Made by a program: the position numbers and the translations under genes. A stretch of 64,000 nt of DNA from Alloyangia pacifica (lineage in GTDB: Bacteria; Pseudomonadota; Alphaproteobacteria; Rhodobacterales; Rhodobacteraceae): positions 186,001-250,000 of the forward strand of contig NZ_FOZW01000001.1 in the NCBI RefSeq assembly GCF_900116195.1, read 5' to 3'. The notes below the pieces were generated by a model, which searched no databases, was not told where the DNA came from, and saw only the letters and a program-made list of their open reading frames with translations. Every line of letters begins with the position of its first letter. The stretch's first letter is position 1. Positions 18,571-28,454 of the stretch are shown piece by piece.

Positions 18571-20733
18571 ATGGAGACGATCATTCTCTTTGCCCCGCTG
18601 CTCGGGGCCGTGCTGGCGGGTTTCGGCTGGCGCTTCATCGGCGAGAAGGGGGCCATGTGGGTGACCACGGGCCTGCTGTTCCTGGCCTGCCTGCTGTCTT
18701 GGATCGTGTTCCTCTTCCTCGGCGAGGCAGAGACCATACCGTTGTTCCGCTTCATCGAGTCCGGCTCGCTGAGCACCGAATGGGCGATCCGCTCGGACCG
18801 CCTGACGGCGATCATGCTGATCGTGGTCACCACGGTTTCGGCGCTCGTGCACCTCTACAGCTTCGGCTACATGGCGCATGACCCGCAGTTCAAGGAAGGC
18901 GAGAGCTACAAGCCGCGCTTCTTTGCCTACCTGTCCTTCTTCACCTTCGCGATGCTCGCGCTGGTAACCTCGGACAACCTCGTGCAGATGTTCTTCGGCT
19001 GGGAAGGCGTGGGCGTCGCGTCCTACCTGCTGATCGGTTTCTACTACAAGAAACCCTCGGCGGGCGCGGCGGCAATGAAGGCCTTCATCGTGAACCGCGT
19101 GGGCGACTTCGGCTTCCTGCTCGGCATCCTGGGCCTCTTCTTCCTCACCGACTCGATCCGCTTCGACGACATTTTCGCCGCGGCGCCGCAGCTGGCGGAG
19201 ACGCAGCTCACCTTCCTCTGGACCGACTGGAATGCGGCGAACCTGCTGGCCTTCCTGCTGTTCGTCGGCGCGATGGGCAAATCGGCGCAGCTCTTGCTGC
19301 ACACCTGGCTGCCCGACGCGATGGAAGGCCCGACCCCGGTGTCGGCGCTGATCCACGCCGCGACCATGGTGACCGCCGGCGTGTTCCTCGTCTGCCGCAT
19401 GTCGCCGCTGATGGAATACGCGCCCGAGGCGATGGCCTTCGTCACCTTCCTCGGCGCCACCACCGCCTTCTTCGCTGCGACGGTCGGCCTCGTGCAGAAC
19501 GACATCAAGCGCGTGATCGCCTATTCGACCTGTTCGCAGCTCGGCTACATGTTCGTGGCGGCGGGCGTCGGCGTCTACTCGGCGGCGATGTTCCACCTGC
19601 TGACCCACGCCTTCTTCAAGGCGATGCTGTTCCTCGGCGCCGGCTCGGTGATCCACGCGATGCACCACGAGCAGGACATGCGGAACTACGGCGGCCTGCG
19701 CGGCAAGATCCCCTACACCTTCTGGGCGATGATGATCGGCACGCTGGCGATCACCGGCGTCGGCATCCCGCTGACCCACATCGGCTTTGCAGGCTTCCTG
19801 TCGAAGGACGCGATCATCGAGAGTGCATGGGCGGGCACCGGCGGCGGCTACGCCTTCTGGATGCTGGTCATCGCGGCGCTGTTCACCTCGTTCTACTCCT
19901 GGCGCCTGATTTTCCTGACCTTCTACGGCCGTCCGCGCGGCGACAAGCACACGCATGAGCATGCGCATGAAAGCCCCAAGGTCATGACCATTCCGCTGGC
20001 GGTCCTCGCCGTGGGCGCGGTCCTTGCCGGGATGGTCTTCTACGGTCCGTTCTTCGGCGACCACAACAAGGTCAACAGCTTCTTCGGCATCCCCGCGCAT
20101 CACGCGGAGGCTTCGGAAGAGGGTCACAGTGAGGCGGCGGGCGAAGAGCACGCGGCTGCCACCGAGGAGCACGGCGAAGAGACCGCCGTCGCGACCGAGG
20201 AGCATGGTGCCGAAGCGACCGAAGCCGCGGCTGAGGAAGGCCACGCCGAGGCAGCGACGCATGTCGCGACCGGCATGGCCCCCGAGGGCGCGATCTTCAT
20301 GGGCCCCGACAACCACGTGATGGACGAGGCGCACCACGCGCCGGTCTGGGTCAAGGTCTCGCCGTTCTTCGCCATGCTGATCGGCTTCGGCGTCGCGTAT
20401 CTGTTCTACATCGTGAACCCGGCGCTGCCGAAGCGTCTGGCCGAGAACCAGCGTCCGCTGTACCTCTTCCTGCTGAACAAGTGGTATTTCGACGAGATTT
20501 ACGACTTCATCTTCGTGCAGCCGGCCAAGGCGATCGGACGCTTCTTCTGGAAGCGGGGTGACGGCAATGTCATCGACGGTTCGATCAACGGCGTGGCGAT
20601 GGGGATCATCCCATTCTTCACCAAGCTCGCGGGCCGCGCCCAGTCCGGCTACATCTTCACCTACGCCTTCGCCATGGTGATCGGCATCGCCGTTCTTGTC
20701 ACCTGGATGTCGATCCTCGGAGGGGCTCACTAA
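18571..20733 (+). CDS. nuoL: NADH-quinone oxidoreductase subunit L, with His/Glu-rich loop
   Basis: Largest antiporter-like subunit at the far end of the complex I membrane arm, with the long lateral helix. The 720-residue protein has the conserved [20 protein letters not shown] and [24 protein letters not shown] segments. It is longer than the roughly 610-residue enterobacterial protein. Between about residues 510 and 590 lies a hydrophilic insert with repeated EEH/EEHG units and many histidines, after an earlier HTHEHAHE cluster (about 460-466). The stop overlaps nuoM by one base. Confidence 0.96.
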   Translation: METIILFAPLLGAVLAGFGWRFIGEKGAMWVTTGLLFLACLLSWIVFLFLGEAETIPLFRFIESGSLSTEWAIRSDRLTAIMLIVVTTVSALVHLYSFGYMAHDPQFKEGESYKPRFFAYLSFFTFAMLALVTSDNLVQMFFGWEGVGVASYLLIGFYYKKPSAGAAAMKAFIVNRVGDFGFLLGILGLFFLTDSIRFDDIFAAAPQLAETQLTFLWTDWNAANLLAFLLFVGAMGKSAQLLLHTWLPDAMEGPTPVSALIHAATMVTAGVFLVCRMSPLMEYAPEAMAFVTFLGATTAFFAATVGLVQNDIKRVIAYSTCSQLGYMFVAAGVGVYSAAMFHLLTHAFFKAMLFLGAGSVIHAMHHEQDMRNYGGLRGKIPYTFWAMMIGTLAITGVGIPLTHIGFAGFLSKDAIIESAWAGTGGGYAFWMLVIAALFTSFYSWRLIFLTFYGRPRGDKHTHEHAHESPKVMTIPLAVLAVGAVLAGMVFYGPFFGDHNKVNSFFGIPAHHAEASEEGHSEAAGEEHAAATEEHGEETAVATEEHGAEATEAAAEEGHAEAATHVATGMAPEGAIFMGPDNHVMDEAHHAPVWVKVSPFFAMLIGFGVAYLFYIVNPALPKRLAENQRPLYLFLLNKWYFDEIYDFIFVQPAKAIGRFFWKRGDGNVIDGSINGVAMGIIPFFTKLAGRAQSGYIFTYAFAMVIGIAVLVTWMSILGGAH

Positions 20734-22283
20734 TGGCCAACCTTCTCTCCATCGTCACCTTCCTGCCCGCGCTGGCGGCGCTGATCCTCGCGCTGTTCCT
20801 GCGCGGCGGCGACGCCGCGGCGGACCGGAACGCCAAATGGCTCGCGATGATCGCGACCTCGGCGACCTTCGTGATCTCGCTGTTCATCCTGTTCCAGTTC
20901 GATCCGGCCAACACCGGCTTCCAGATGGTCGAAGAGGGCAGCTGGATCATGGGGCTCAAGTACAAGATGGGCGTCGACGGCATCTCGGTGCTCTTCGTGA
21001 TGCTCACCACCTTCATGATGCCGCTGACCATCCTCGCCTCCTGGGGCGTGAAGACCCGGGTCAAGGAGTACATGATCGCCTTCCTGCTGCTGGAAACGCT
21101 GATGCTCGGCGTGTTCATGGCGCTGGACCTGGTGCTCTTCTACCTGTTCTTCGAGGCGGGCCTCATTCCGATGTTCCTGATCATCGGCATCTGGGGCGGC
21201 AAGGAGCGCATCTACGCGTCCTTCAAGTTCTTCCTCTACACCTTCCTCGGCTCGGTGCTGATGCTGGTGGCGATCGTCGCGATGTATGCCGATGCCGGCA
21301 CGCTCGACATCCCGACGCTGCTGACGCATGAGTTCTCGACGGCGGGCTTCTCGGTGCTCGGCATCCACATCGTCGGCGGGCTGCAGACAATGCTCTGGCT
21401 GGCCTTCTTCGCCTCCTTCGCGGTGAAGATGCCGATGTGGCCGGTGCACACCTGGCTGCCGGACGCGCACGTGCAGGCGCCCACGGCAGGCTCGGTGGTG
21501 CTGGCGGCGATCCTGCTGAAGATGGGTGGCTACGGCTTCCTGCGCTTCAGCCTGCCGATGTTCCCCGTGGGCTCGGAGGTGCTGGCACCGCTGGTGTTCT
21601 GGATGTCGGCCATCGCCATCGTCTACACCTCGCTCGTCGCGCTGGTGCAGGAGGACATGAAGAAGCTCATCGCCTATTCGTCGGTCGCCCACATGGGCTA
21701 CGTGACGCTGGGCATCTTCTCGGCCAACCAGCAGGGCGTAGACGGCGCGATCTTCCAGATGATCAGCCACGGCTTCGTCTCGGGCGCCCTCTTCCTCTGC
21801 GTCGGCGTCATCTACGACCGCATGCACACCCGCGAGATCGACGCCTACGGCGGCCTCGTGAACCGCATGCCGGCCTATGCGCTGATCTTCATGTTCTTCA
21901 CCATGGCCAACGTCGGCCTGCCGGGGACCTCGGGCTTCATCGGTGAATTCCTGACGATGATGGGCATCTTCCAGGTCAACACCTGGGTTGCCGCCGTGGC
22001 CGCGACCGGGGTGATCCTCTCGGCGGCCTATGCGCTCTGGCTCTACCGCCGCGTGGTGTTCGGGGATCTCATCAAGGAGAGCCTGAAGACCATCCAGGAC
22101 ATGAACACCCGCGAGCGCTGGACCTTCGCGCCGCTGGTCGTGATGACCCTCTGGCTCGGGGTCTACCCCGCCGCCGCACTGGACATCATCGGCCCGTCGG
22201 TCGAGGCGCTGGTCAACCACTATGATACGGCCGTGGCGGCCGCCGATCTCGGCGGCAGCACCGTGGCCGAAGCGAACCACTGA
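20733..22283 (+). CDS. nuoM: NADH-quinone oxidoreductase subunit M
   Basis: Antiporter-like membrane subunit of 516 residues with about 14 transmembrane helices. Conserved features are the glutamate in [18 protein letters not shown], the [17 protein letters not shown] segment, and [20 protein letters not shown]. It couples redox energy to proton pumping. It is followed by nuoN after 11 bases. Confidence 0.97.
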   Translation: MANLLSIVTFLPALAALILALFLRGGDAAADRNAKWLAMIATSATFVISLFILFQFDPANTGFQMVEEGSWIMGLKYKMGVDGISVLFVMLTTFMMPLTILASWGVKTRVKEYMIAFLLLETLMLGVFMALDLVLFYLFFEAGLIPMFLIIGIWGGKERIYASFKFFLYTFLGSVLMLVAIVAMYADAGTLDIPTLLTHEFSTAGFSVLGIHIVGGLQTMLWLAFFASFAVKMPMWPVHTWLPDAHVQAPTAGSVVLAAILLKMGGYGFLRFSLPMFPVGSEVLAPLVFWMSAIAIVYTSLVALVQEDMKKLIAYSSVAHMGYVTLGIFSANQQGVDGAIFQMISHGFVSGALFLCVGVIYDRMHTREIDAYGGLVNRMPAYALIFMFFTMANVGLPGTSGFIGEFLTMMGIFQVNTWVAAVAATGVILSAAYALWLYRRVVFGDLIKESLKTIQDMNTRERWTFAPLVVMTLWLGVYPAAALDIIGPSVEALVNHYDTAVAAADLGGSTVAEANH

Positions 22284-22294
22284 GGGGGCGAGGC

Positions 22295-23737
22295 ATGATC
22301 TCGGCTGATCTGAACACCATCCTTCCGGAGCTGCTGCTGTCGGTCTACGCCATGCTGGCGCTGCTCGGCGCGGTCTATACCGGCAAGGACAAGCTCGCCC
22401 CGGCGCTGGTCTGGCTCACCGCCGCGGTGATGGCGATCCTCGCGCTGTGGATCGGCACCGCCGGTTCCGGAACCACCGCGGCCTTCCATGGCATGTTCAT
22501 CGACGACGCCTTCTCGCGCTTCGCCAAGGTGGTGATCCTCGTCGCCGCGGCCTGCGTGCTGGTGATGGGCCTCGGCTTCATGCAGAAGACCAAGATGCTG
22601 AAGTTCGAGTACCCGGTGCTCGTGGCGCTCTCGACCGTCGGCATGATGGTCATGGTCTCGTCGGGCGATCTGATGACGCTCTACATGGGGCTGGAGCTGA
22701 TGTCGCTGGCGCTCTACGTGGTCGCCTCGCTGCGCCGCGACAGCGAGATGTCCACCGAGGCGGGCCTGAAGTACTTCGTGCTGGGCGCGCTCTCGTCGGG
22801 CATGCTGCTCTACGGCGCCTCGCTGACCTACGGTTTTGCCGGCACGACGCTCTTTTCGGGCATCATCAACGCTGCGTCCGAGGGTCACCTCTCGCTCGGC
22901 CTGCTGATCGGCCTCGTGCTGATGATCTCGGGCTTCTCGTTCAAGGTCTCCGCGGTGCCGTTCCACATGTGGACACCGGACGTCTACCAGGGCGCGCCGA
23001 CCCCGGTCACCGCCTTCTTCGCCACCGCGCCGAAGGTTGCCGCCATGGCGCTCTTCGCCCGCGTGATGCATGACGCCTTCGGCGGGGCCGTGGCGGACTG
23101 GAGCCAGGTGGTCGCGCTGATCGCGGTGCTGTCGATGTTCCTCGGCTCGATCGCCGCCATCGGTCAGACCAACATCAAGCGCCTGATGGCCTATTCCTCG
23201 ATCGCTCACATGGGCTACGCGCTGATCGGTCTTGCCGCCGGCACCGAGGCAGGCGTGCAGGCGATGCTGATCTACATGGTCATCTACGTGACGATGAACG
23301 TCGGCACCTTCGCCTTCATCATGTCGATGAGCAAGGACGGCCAGCCGGTCACCGACATCCGCGCGCTCGGCATGTATTCCAAGCGCGAGCCGGGCCGGGC
23401 GCTGGCCATGCTGGTGCTGCTGTTCAGCCTCGCCGGCGTGCCGCCGCTGCTGGGTTTCTTCGCCAAGCTGGGTGTCTGGCAGGCGGCCATCGCGCAGGAC
23501 ATGGTCTGGCTCGTCGTGGCCTCGGCGATCGCCTCGGCCATCGGTGCCTTCTACTACCTGCGGATCGTCTTCTACATGTACTTCGGCGAGGACCGCGAGG
23601 ACGCGCTCGACGCCGGAGGCTCGCCGATCCTCTGGGGCTTCCTGGCGGTCTCGGCCTTCGTCATGGTCGCGGGGGTGGTGAACCTCTTCGGCATCGAAGG
23701 GGCTGCGGCCGCGGCAGCGGCGACCCTTGTCAACTGA
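22295..23737 (+). CDS. nuoN: NADH-quinone oxidoreductase subunit N
   Basis: Third antiporter-like subunit, 480 residues and about 14 transmembrane helices. Family segments include [15 protein letters not shown] with the key glutamate, [19 protein letters not shown], and [17 protein letters not shown]. It is the last nuo gene and is followed by a strong terminator. Confidence 0.97.
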   Translation: MISADLNTILPELLLSVYAMLALLGAVYTGKDKLAPALVWLTAAVMAILALWIGTAGSGTTAAFHGMFIDDAFSRFAKVVILVAAACVLVMGLGFMQKTKMLKFEYPVLVALSTVGMMVMVSSGDLMTLYMGLELMSLALYVVASLRRDSEMSTEAGLKYFVLGALSSGMLLYGASLTYGFAGTTLFSGIINAASEGHLSLGLLIGLVLMISGFSFKVSAVPFHMWTPDVYQGAPTPVTAFFATAPKVAAMALFARVMHDAFGGAVADWSQVVALIAVLSMFLGSIAAIGQTNIKRLMAYSSIAHMGYALIGLAAGTEAGVQAMLIYMVIYVTMNVGTFAFIMSMSKDGQPVTDIRALGMYSKREPGRALAMLVLLFSLAGVPPLLGFFAKLGVWQAAIAQDMVWLVVASAIASAIGAFYYLRIVFYMYFGEDREDALDAGGSPILWGFLAVSAFVMVAGVVNLFGIEGAAAAAAATLVN

Positions 23738-23762
23738 GCCCCGCCTCGGGTAGGAGCCATCC

Positions 23763-23793
23763 AGTGACGCGCCCCCGGCGCGTCACTTTTTTT
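23763..23793 (+). terminator. Rho-independent terminator of the nuo operon
   Basis: The stem GTGACGCGCC (23764-23773) pairs with GGCGCGTCAC (23777-23786) around a three-base loop, and seven T residues follow. This is a textbook terminator 26 bases after nuoN. The birA gene therefore probably needs its own promoter or read-through. Confidence 0.92.
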
Positions 23794-23797
23794 CGCC

Positions 23798-23845
23798 TTT
23801 GGCGAGTCCGCCTCCGGCGGGAGTATTTTCGGAAAGATGAAAGGG
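23798..23845 (+). repeat. Intergenic repeat copy (CCTCCGGCGGGAGTATTTT type)
   Basis: Reads CCGCCTCCGGCGGGAGTATT, then a stretch ending GGAAAGATGAAAGG. Similar sequences occur at about 35001-35036 and 48875-48907, with related forms at 2150-2175, 43771-43795 and 63714-63745. It also supplies an ATG at 23837 that could be mistaken for the birA start. Confidence 0.55.
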
Positions 23846-23851
23846 CAGGGC

Positions 23852-24595
23852 ATGTGGCCTGAGGGCTATGGCCGGCGCGTGCTGGCCGAGGTGGACAGCA
23901 CCAACGCAGAGGCGGCGCGGATCGTGCCGGGCCTGACCGGCCCCGAGTGGATACTCGGCCTGACCCAGGTGGCCGGGCGCGGCCGTCGCGGACGGCCCTG
24001 GACCATGCCCGCGGGGAACTTTGCCGGGACGCTGGTGCTGCCGGTGTCGGAGCCGCCGCAGGTGGTGGCCTTGCGCAGCTTCGTCGCCTCGCTTGCGCTC
24101 TACGAGGCGTTTGTCGCCGTCACTGGCCGGTCCGACATGCTGGCGCTGAAATGGCCCAACGACGTGCTGGTCAATGGCGGCAAGGTGGCGGGCATCCTGC
24201 TGGAGAGCCTCGGCCGTCACGGCGGGCGCGACTGGCTGGCGATCGGCATGGGGGTGAACCTTGCCGGGGCGCCGGACGTGGGCGAGGTCGAACCGGGCGC
24301 GCTGCGCCCGGTCTCGCTCATGTCCGAGGCCGGGGTGCGGGTGACGCCGGAGGAGTTCCTCGCGGTGCTCGCGTCCGCCTACGCGTGGGAGGAAGCGCGT
24401 TTCGTCGCGCTGGGGTTTGCCGGGCTGCGCGATGCCTGGCTGTCGCGCGCGGCGCGGCTCGGCGCGGTGATCACCGCGCGGACCGGGCGCCATGAATTTA
24501 CCGGCACCTTCGAAACGGTGGACGATGCCGGCAATCTTGTCCTAAGGACAGCCAGCGGCCGGCAGGCGATTGCCGCGGCAGACGTGTTTTTCTGA
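23852..24595 (+). CDS. birA: Biotin--[acetyl-CoA-carboxylase] ligase
   Basis: Attaches biotin to the lysine of biotin carrier domains, such as the one in the carboxylase at the window start. The protein has 247 residues with only the catalytic and C-terminal domains; there is no N-terminal DNA-binding domain, so it is not a BirA repressor. The motifs are GRGRRGRPW (biotinyl-AMP site), KWPNDVLVNGGKVAGIL and the central GMGVNL. ATG 23852 is preferred over 23837, which lies in the intergenic repeat, because AAAGGGCAGGG precedes it and the WPEGYGRRVL start is typical. Confidence 0.92.
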   Translation: MWPEGYGRRVLAEVDSTNAEAARIVPGLTGPEWILGLTQVAGRGRRGRPWTMPAGNFAGTLVLPVSEPPQVVALRSFVASLALYEAFVAVTGRSDMLALKWPNDVLVNGGKVAGILLESLGRHGGRDWLAIGMGVNLAGAPDVGEVEPGALRPVSLMSEAGVRVTPEEFLAVLASAYAWEEARFVALGFAGLRDAWLSRAARLGAVITARTGRHEFTGTFETVDDAGNLVLRTASGRQAIAAADVFF

Positions 24596-24606
24596 GGGGG
24601 CGGCCC

Positions 24607-25389
24607 ATGCTTCTGGCCATCGACTGCGGCAACACCAATACCGTGTTCTCGATCTGGGACGGGGAGCGCTTCCTCGCGACCTGGCGCACCTCGACCGAGC
24701 ACCAGCGCACCGCCGACCAATATTACGTCTGGCTCTCGACGCTGATGGAGTTCCAGAAGATCGAAGCCGAGATCACCGATGTGATCGTTTCCTCGACCGT
24801 GCCGCGCGTGGTGTTCAACCTGCGTGTGCTGGCGGATCGCTATTTCAACACCCGAGCCATGGTGGTAGGCAAGCCCGAATGCGCGCTTCCCGTGGACGTT
24901 CGGGTGGATATCGGCACCAACGTGGGGCCGGACCGGCTGGTGAACACGGTGGCGGGCTATGATCTTTACGGCGGCGATCTCATCGTCGTCGATTTCGGCA
25001 CCGCGACAACCTTCGACGTGGTGGCACAGGACGGCGCCTACGAGGGCGGGGTGATCGCACCGGGCGTCAACCTCAGCCTTGAGGCGCTGCACCAGGCTGC
25101 CGCCGCGCTGCCGCATGTGGACATCACCAAGCCACAGCGCGTGGTCGGAACAAACACCGTCGCCTGCATGCAGTCAGGCGTTTTCTGGGGCTATGTCGGC
25201 CTCGTCCGTGAAATCTGCGCGCGCATCAAGGCCGAACGTGACCGGCCGATGCGCGTCATCTCAACCGGTGGGCTGGCACCGCTCTTCCAGCAATCCGAAG
25301 ACCTCTTCGACGACTGGCGGGAGGATTTGACCATGCATGGTCTCACCGTCATCCACGCATACAATCTTGGCAGGAGCCAAAGCACATGA
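24607..25389 (+). CDS. coaX: Type III pantothenate kinase
   Basis: Phosphorylates pantothenate in the first committed step of coenzyme A synthesis. The 260-residue protein has the family signatures DCGNTNTVFSIWDG at the N-terminus, GTNVGPDRLVNTVAG, and DFGTATTFDVV, which bind phosphate and the substrates. The gene starts 11 bases after birA and overlaps RNase J by four bases, so all three are probably one transcript. Confidence 0.95.
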   Translation: MLLAIDCGNTNTVFSIWDGERFLATWRTSTEHQRTADQYYVWLSTLMEFQKIEAEITDVIVSSTVPRVVFNLRVLADRYFNTRAMVVGKPECALPVDVRVDIGTNVGPDRLVNTVAGYDLYGGDLIVVDFGTATTFDVVAQDGAYEGGVIAPGVNLSLEALHQAAAALPHVDITKPQRVVGTNTVACMQSGVFWGYVGLVREICARIKAERDRPMRVISTGGLAPLFQQSEDLFDDWREDLTMHGLTVIHAYNLGRSQST

Positions 25390-27053
25390 GCAGTGAACGC
25401 ATCATCTATCTTCCCCTCGGGGGTGCCGGCGAGATCGGCATGAACGCCTATGTCTACGGCTACGGCAAGCCGGGCGAGGAGCGCCTGATCCTCGTCGACA
25501 TCGGCGTCGCCTTCCCCGACATGGACACGACGCCCGGCGTCGACATCATCTTTGCCGACATCAGCTGGCTGAAGGAAAACCGCGAGCGGCTCGAGGCGGT
25601 GTTCATCACCCACGCCCACGAGGACCACGTGGGCGCCATCGGCCATTGCTTCGAGGACCTCGGCGTGCCGGTCTACGCGCGCGCCTTCACCGCCAATATC
25701 GCCCGCGGCAAGCTGGCGGAATACGGCCATTCGCCCGAGACCGTCACCACGGTCTCGCCCTGGCCCGAGACCATCAAGGCCGGACCCTTCACCGTCGGCT
25801 TCCTGCCGATCTCGCACTCGATCCCGGAAAGCTCGGGGCTGGTCATCGACACCCCCGGCGGGCGGCTGGTGCACACCGGCGATTTCAAGCTCGACCCGAA
25901 CCCGGTGGTGGGCGAGGCCTTCGATCCCGAGCTCTGGGCCGAGGTCTCGAAGGATGGCGTCAAGGCGCTGATCTGCGACTCGACCAACGTCTTCTCGCAG
26001 CACCCCGGCCGCAGCGAGATCACCGTCGGCCCCGAGATCGAGACGCTGATCGCCAGCGCTCCGCAGATGGTCGTCGCCACCACCTTCGCCTCGAACGTGG
26101 CGCGGGTGAAGACGCTGGCCGAGGCCGGCGAGCGGGCCGGGCGCTCGATCTGCCTGCTCGGCCGCGCCATGCGCCGGATGATCGAGGCGGCGATCGAGAC
26201 CGGCGTGGTGACCTCCTTCCCGAAGGTCATCTCGCCCGAGGACGCCACGCAAATCCCGCGCGAGAACGTCATGCTGATCGTCACCGGCTCGCAGGGCGAG
26301 CGCCGGGCGGCCTCGGCGCAGCTGGCGCGCGGCAAGTACAACGGCATCGAGCTGAAGGAGGGCGATCTGTTCCTCTTCTCGTCGAAGACCATCCCGGGCA
26401 ATGAGAAGGGCGTGATCCACATCATGAACTCGCTGTCGGAGAAGGGCGTCGATATCGTCGATGACGACGGCGGCAAGTACCATGTCTCGGGTCACGCCAA
26501 CCGCCCTGACCTCGAGCGCATGCAGGACATCGTCAACCCGCAGATCGTCGTGCCGATGCACGGCGAGCACCGCCACCTGCGCGAACACATGAAGCTCGCC
26601 GAGGGCCGGGGCCGCGCCGGGGTGCTGGCGATCAACGGCACCATGGTGGACCTCTCGGGCAACCAGCCCACCGTGGCGGGCTATGTCGAGAGCGGCCGCA
26701 CCTACCTCGATGGCTCGGTGCAGATCGGCGCCCTCGACGGCATCGTGCGCGATCGTATCCGCATGGCGCTGAACGGCCACGTCGTGGTGACGGTGATCCT
26801 CGATGAGGAAGACGAGCCGCTCGGCGAGCCCTGGTGCGAGCTCAAGGGCCTGCCGGAGCTGGGCCGCTCCAATGCGCCGCTGGTGGACATCCTCGAAGAG
26901 GACCTCAGCCAGTTCCTTGGCCGCGCCGGTGAGAAGACCCTGACCGACGACGACAAGCTCGAGGAAGGCATGCGCCGCATCGTGCGCAACTCGGCGGTCA
27001 ACGAGATCGGCAAGAAGCCCGAGGTGACGGTGGTGATCAGCCGCCTGTCGTGA
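25386..27053 (+). CDS. rnj: Ribonuclease J
   Basis: Metallo-beta-lactamase fold RNase of the beta-CASP group with endo- and 5'-exonuclease activity in RNA decay and processing. The 555-residue protein carries the zinc motif HAHEDH (residues 76-81) and a further histidine in VHTGDFKLD. It has the beta-CASP signatures around GSQGERRAA and SGHANRPDLERM, and the C-terminal RNase J domain. The ATG overlaps the coaX stop. A bidirectional terminator follows. Confidence 0.95.
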   Translation: MSSERIIYLPLGGAGEIGMNAYVYGYGKPGEERLILVDIGVAFPDMDTTPGVDIIFADISWLKENRERLEAVFITHAHEDHVGAIGHCFEDLGVPVYARAFTANIARGKLAEYGHSPETVTTVSPWPETIKAGPFTVGFLPISHSIPESSGLVIDTPGGRLVHTGDFKLDPNPVVGEAFDPELWAEVSKDGVKALICDSTNVFSQHPGRSEITVGPEIETLIASAPQMVVATTFASNVARVKTLAEAGERAGRSICLLGRAMRRMIEAAIETGVVTSFPKVISPEDATQIPRENVMLIVTGSQGERRAASAQLARGKYNGIELKEGDLFLFSSKTIPGNEKGVIHIMNSLSEKGVDIVDDDGGKYHVSGHANRPDLERMQDIVNPQIVVPMHGEHRHLREHMKLAEGRGRAGVLAINGTMVDLSGNQPTVAGYVESGRTYLDGSVQIGALDGIVRDRIRMALNGHVVVTVILDEEDEPLGEPWCELKGLPELGRSNAPLVDILEEDLSQFLGRAGEKTLTDDDKLEEGMRRIVRNSAVNEIGKKPEVTVVISRLS

Positions 27054-27087
27054 TCGGACCTTCGGCGGTCCCTCGGGATCGACGGAA

Positions 27088-27120
27088 AAAAGGCGCGCCG
27101 TGAAAGCGGCGCGCCTTTTC
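27088..27120. terminator. Bidirectional terminator between rnj and the P450 gene
   Basis: The 13-base arms AAAAGGCGCGCCG (27088-27100) and its complement (27107-27119) enclose TGAAAG. A-run and T-run on either side make it usable from both strands, which fits the convergent genes. Confidence 0.88.
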
Positions 27121-27200
27121 ATTTGTGCGACGAGAGCCGGACGAGGGCTTTCCCATGGGGTTGCGGTCGCCCGGCGGCTTCGCCTTAATTCCGGGCCTGA

Positions 27201-28394
27201 TCAGCGCGTGATCTTCAGCGCCTCGAGGCCGTGGAAGTGATAGAGGTCGGCGTATTTCGGCGTTCCGGCCAGCTGCATCCCCTTGAGCCGTGCGAAGAGG
27301 ATCGGCAGGGCCGTCACGAGCTCCAGCCGCGCCAGCGGCGCGCCGACGCAGAAATGCAGCCCGCCGCCGAAGCTGGTGTTGGTCACCGCGGGGCGCGTCG
27401 GGTCGAACCGCGCGGGATCTGCCCAGACGACCGGGTCACGGTTCGCCGCACCGAGCAGAAGCGCCACCTGATCGCCGCGCTGGAAGCTGTGGCCATAGGC
27501 CTCGACCTCCTCATAGGCGTAGCGGGTGAACATGTGCAGCGGCGGGTCGTAGCGCAGCACCTCCTCGACCACGGGCGCTGCGTTCTCCTCGGTGATGGTC
27601 ACGCCTTGTTCCAGCAGCGTCTTGATACCGTTGCCCATGGTGTGCACCGTCGCCTCGTGCCCGGCGTTGAGCAGCAGGATGCAGGTGGTGATCAACTCAT
27701 CGGTCGAGAGCTTCTCGCCGCCTTCCTCGGCCGCGATGAGATGCGACAGCAGATCGTCCCCGGGGCTCTTGCGGCGCTTGTTCACGTAGCCGCGCAGGAA
27801 GTCCGAGAACTCGGTGGCCGCCGTGGCCGCCGCCACCTCCATCTCCATGTCGCGCCGCGCCTGGTACATGCCGACCATGTCCGCCGACCAGCGCAGCAGC
27901 TGCGGCGCCATCTCCTCGGGCACGCCGAGCAGGCGCGCGATGACGATCACCGGGATCGGCTGGCAGAAGGCGGGGAGCAGATCGATCTCGCCGCTCTCGG
28001 GCATCTCGTCGATCAGCCGCTGCGCCAGCGCGGCGATCTCCGGCCCCAGCGCGGCGATGCGGCGCGAGGTGAAGGCGCGCAGCACCAGCCCGCGCAGCCG
28101 GGTGTGACGGGGCGGCTCCAGCTCCAGCATGGAATGCGCCTCGACGGCGTAGAAGGGCGCCTGATGCGCGGGGATCTCGGGGGCCATCTCCGGCGGCACC
28201 TCGCGGCCGAAGCGGCGGTCCTTCAGCAGCGCCGAGACGGCGCGCTGCGACACCGCACAGGGCAGGGCATAGTCGTCCCAGTAGGCAAGGTCGCCGGTGG
28301 CGCGCATCTCGTCGTAGAACGGGTAGGGGTCCTGCACGAAGGCCGGGTCGGTCGGGGATCGGGAAAAGTGGTGCATGGGTCTCATCGTGGTCAT
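27201..28394 (-). CDS. Cytochrome P450
   Basis: Heme-thiolate monooxygenase of 397 residues. The heme-binding loop FGGGLHFCVGAPLAR places the axial cysteine at about residue 349. The I-helix oxygen-activation segment is AGHEAT and the K-helix ExxR is EEVLRYDPP. No ferredoxin or reductase gene is adjacent, so redox partners must come from elsewhere. The substrate is unknown. Starts at 28394, 28385 and 28376 are all possible and none has a strong ribosome binding site. It is divergent from dctB with only 60 bases between them. Confidence 0.93.
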   Translation of the reverse strand: MTTMRPMHHFSRSPTDPAFVQDPYPFYDEMRATGDLAYWDDYALPCAVSQRAVSALLKDRRFGREVPPEMAPEIPAHQAPFYAVEAHSMLELEPPRHTRLRGLVLRAFTSRRIAALGPEIAALAQRLIDEMPESGEIDLLPAFCQPIPVIVIARLLGVPEEMAPQLLRWSADMVGMYQARRDMEMEVAAATAATEFSDFLRGYVNKRRKSPGDDLLSHLIAAEEGGEKLSTDELITTCILLLNAGHEATVHTMGNGIKTLLEQGVTITEENAAPVVEEVLRYDPPLHMFTRYAYEEVEAYGHSFQRGDQVALLLGAANRDPVVWADPARFDPTRPAVTNTSFGGGLHFCVGAPLARLELVTALPILFARLKGMQLAGTPKYADLYHFHGLEALKITR

Positions 28395-28454
28395 GCCGCA
28401 AGCCTAGGCCACGCGCGCGCTTTCTTGGCAAGGGCGCTCTTGCTATGACAGGCC

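Noticed and set aside
18049-20730. A long antisense open frame opposite nuoJ-nuoL
   Set aside because: Shadow of the nuo genes. The product is full of H, R, E and D with no membrane or domain pattern.
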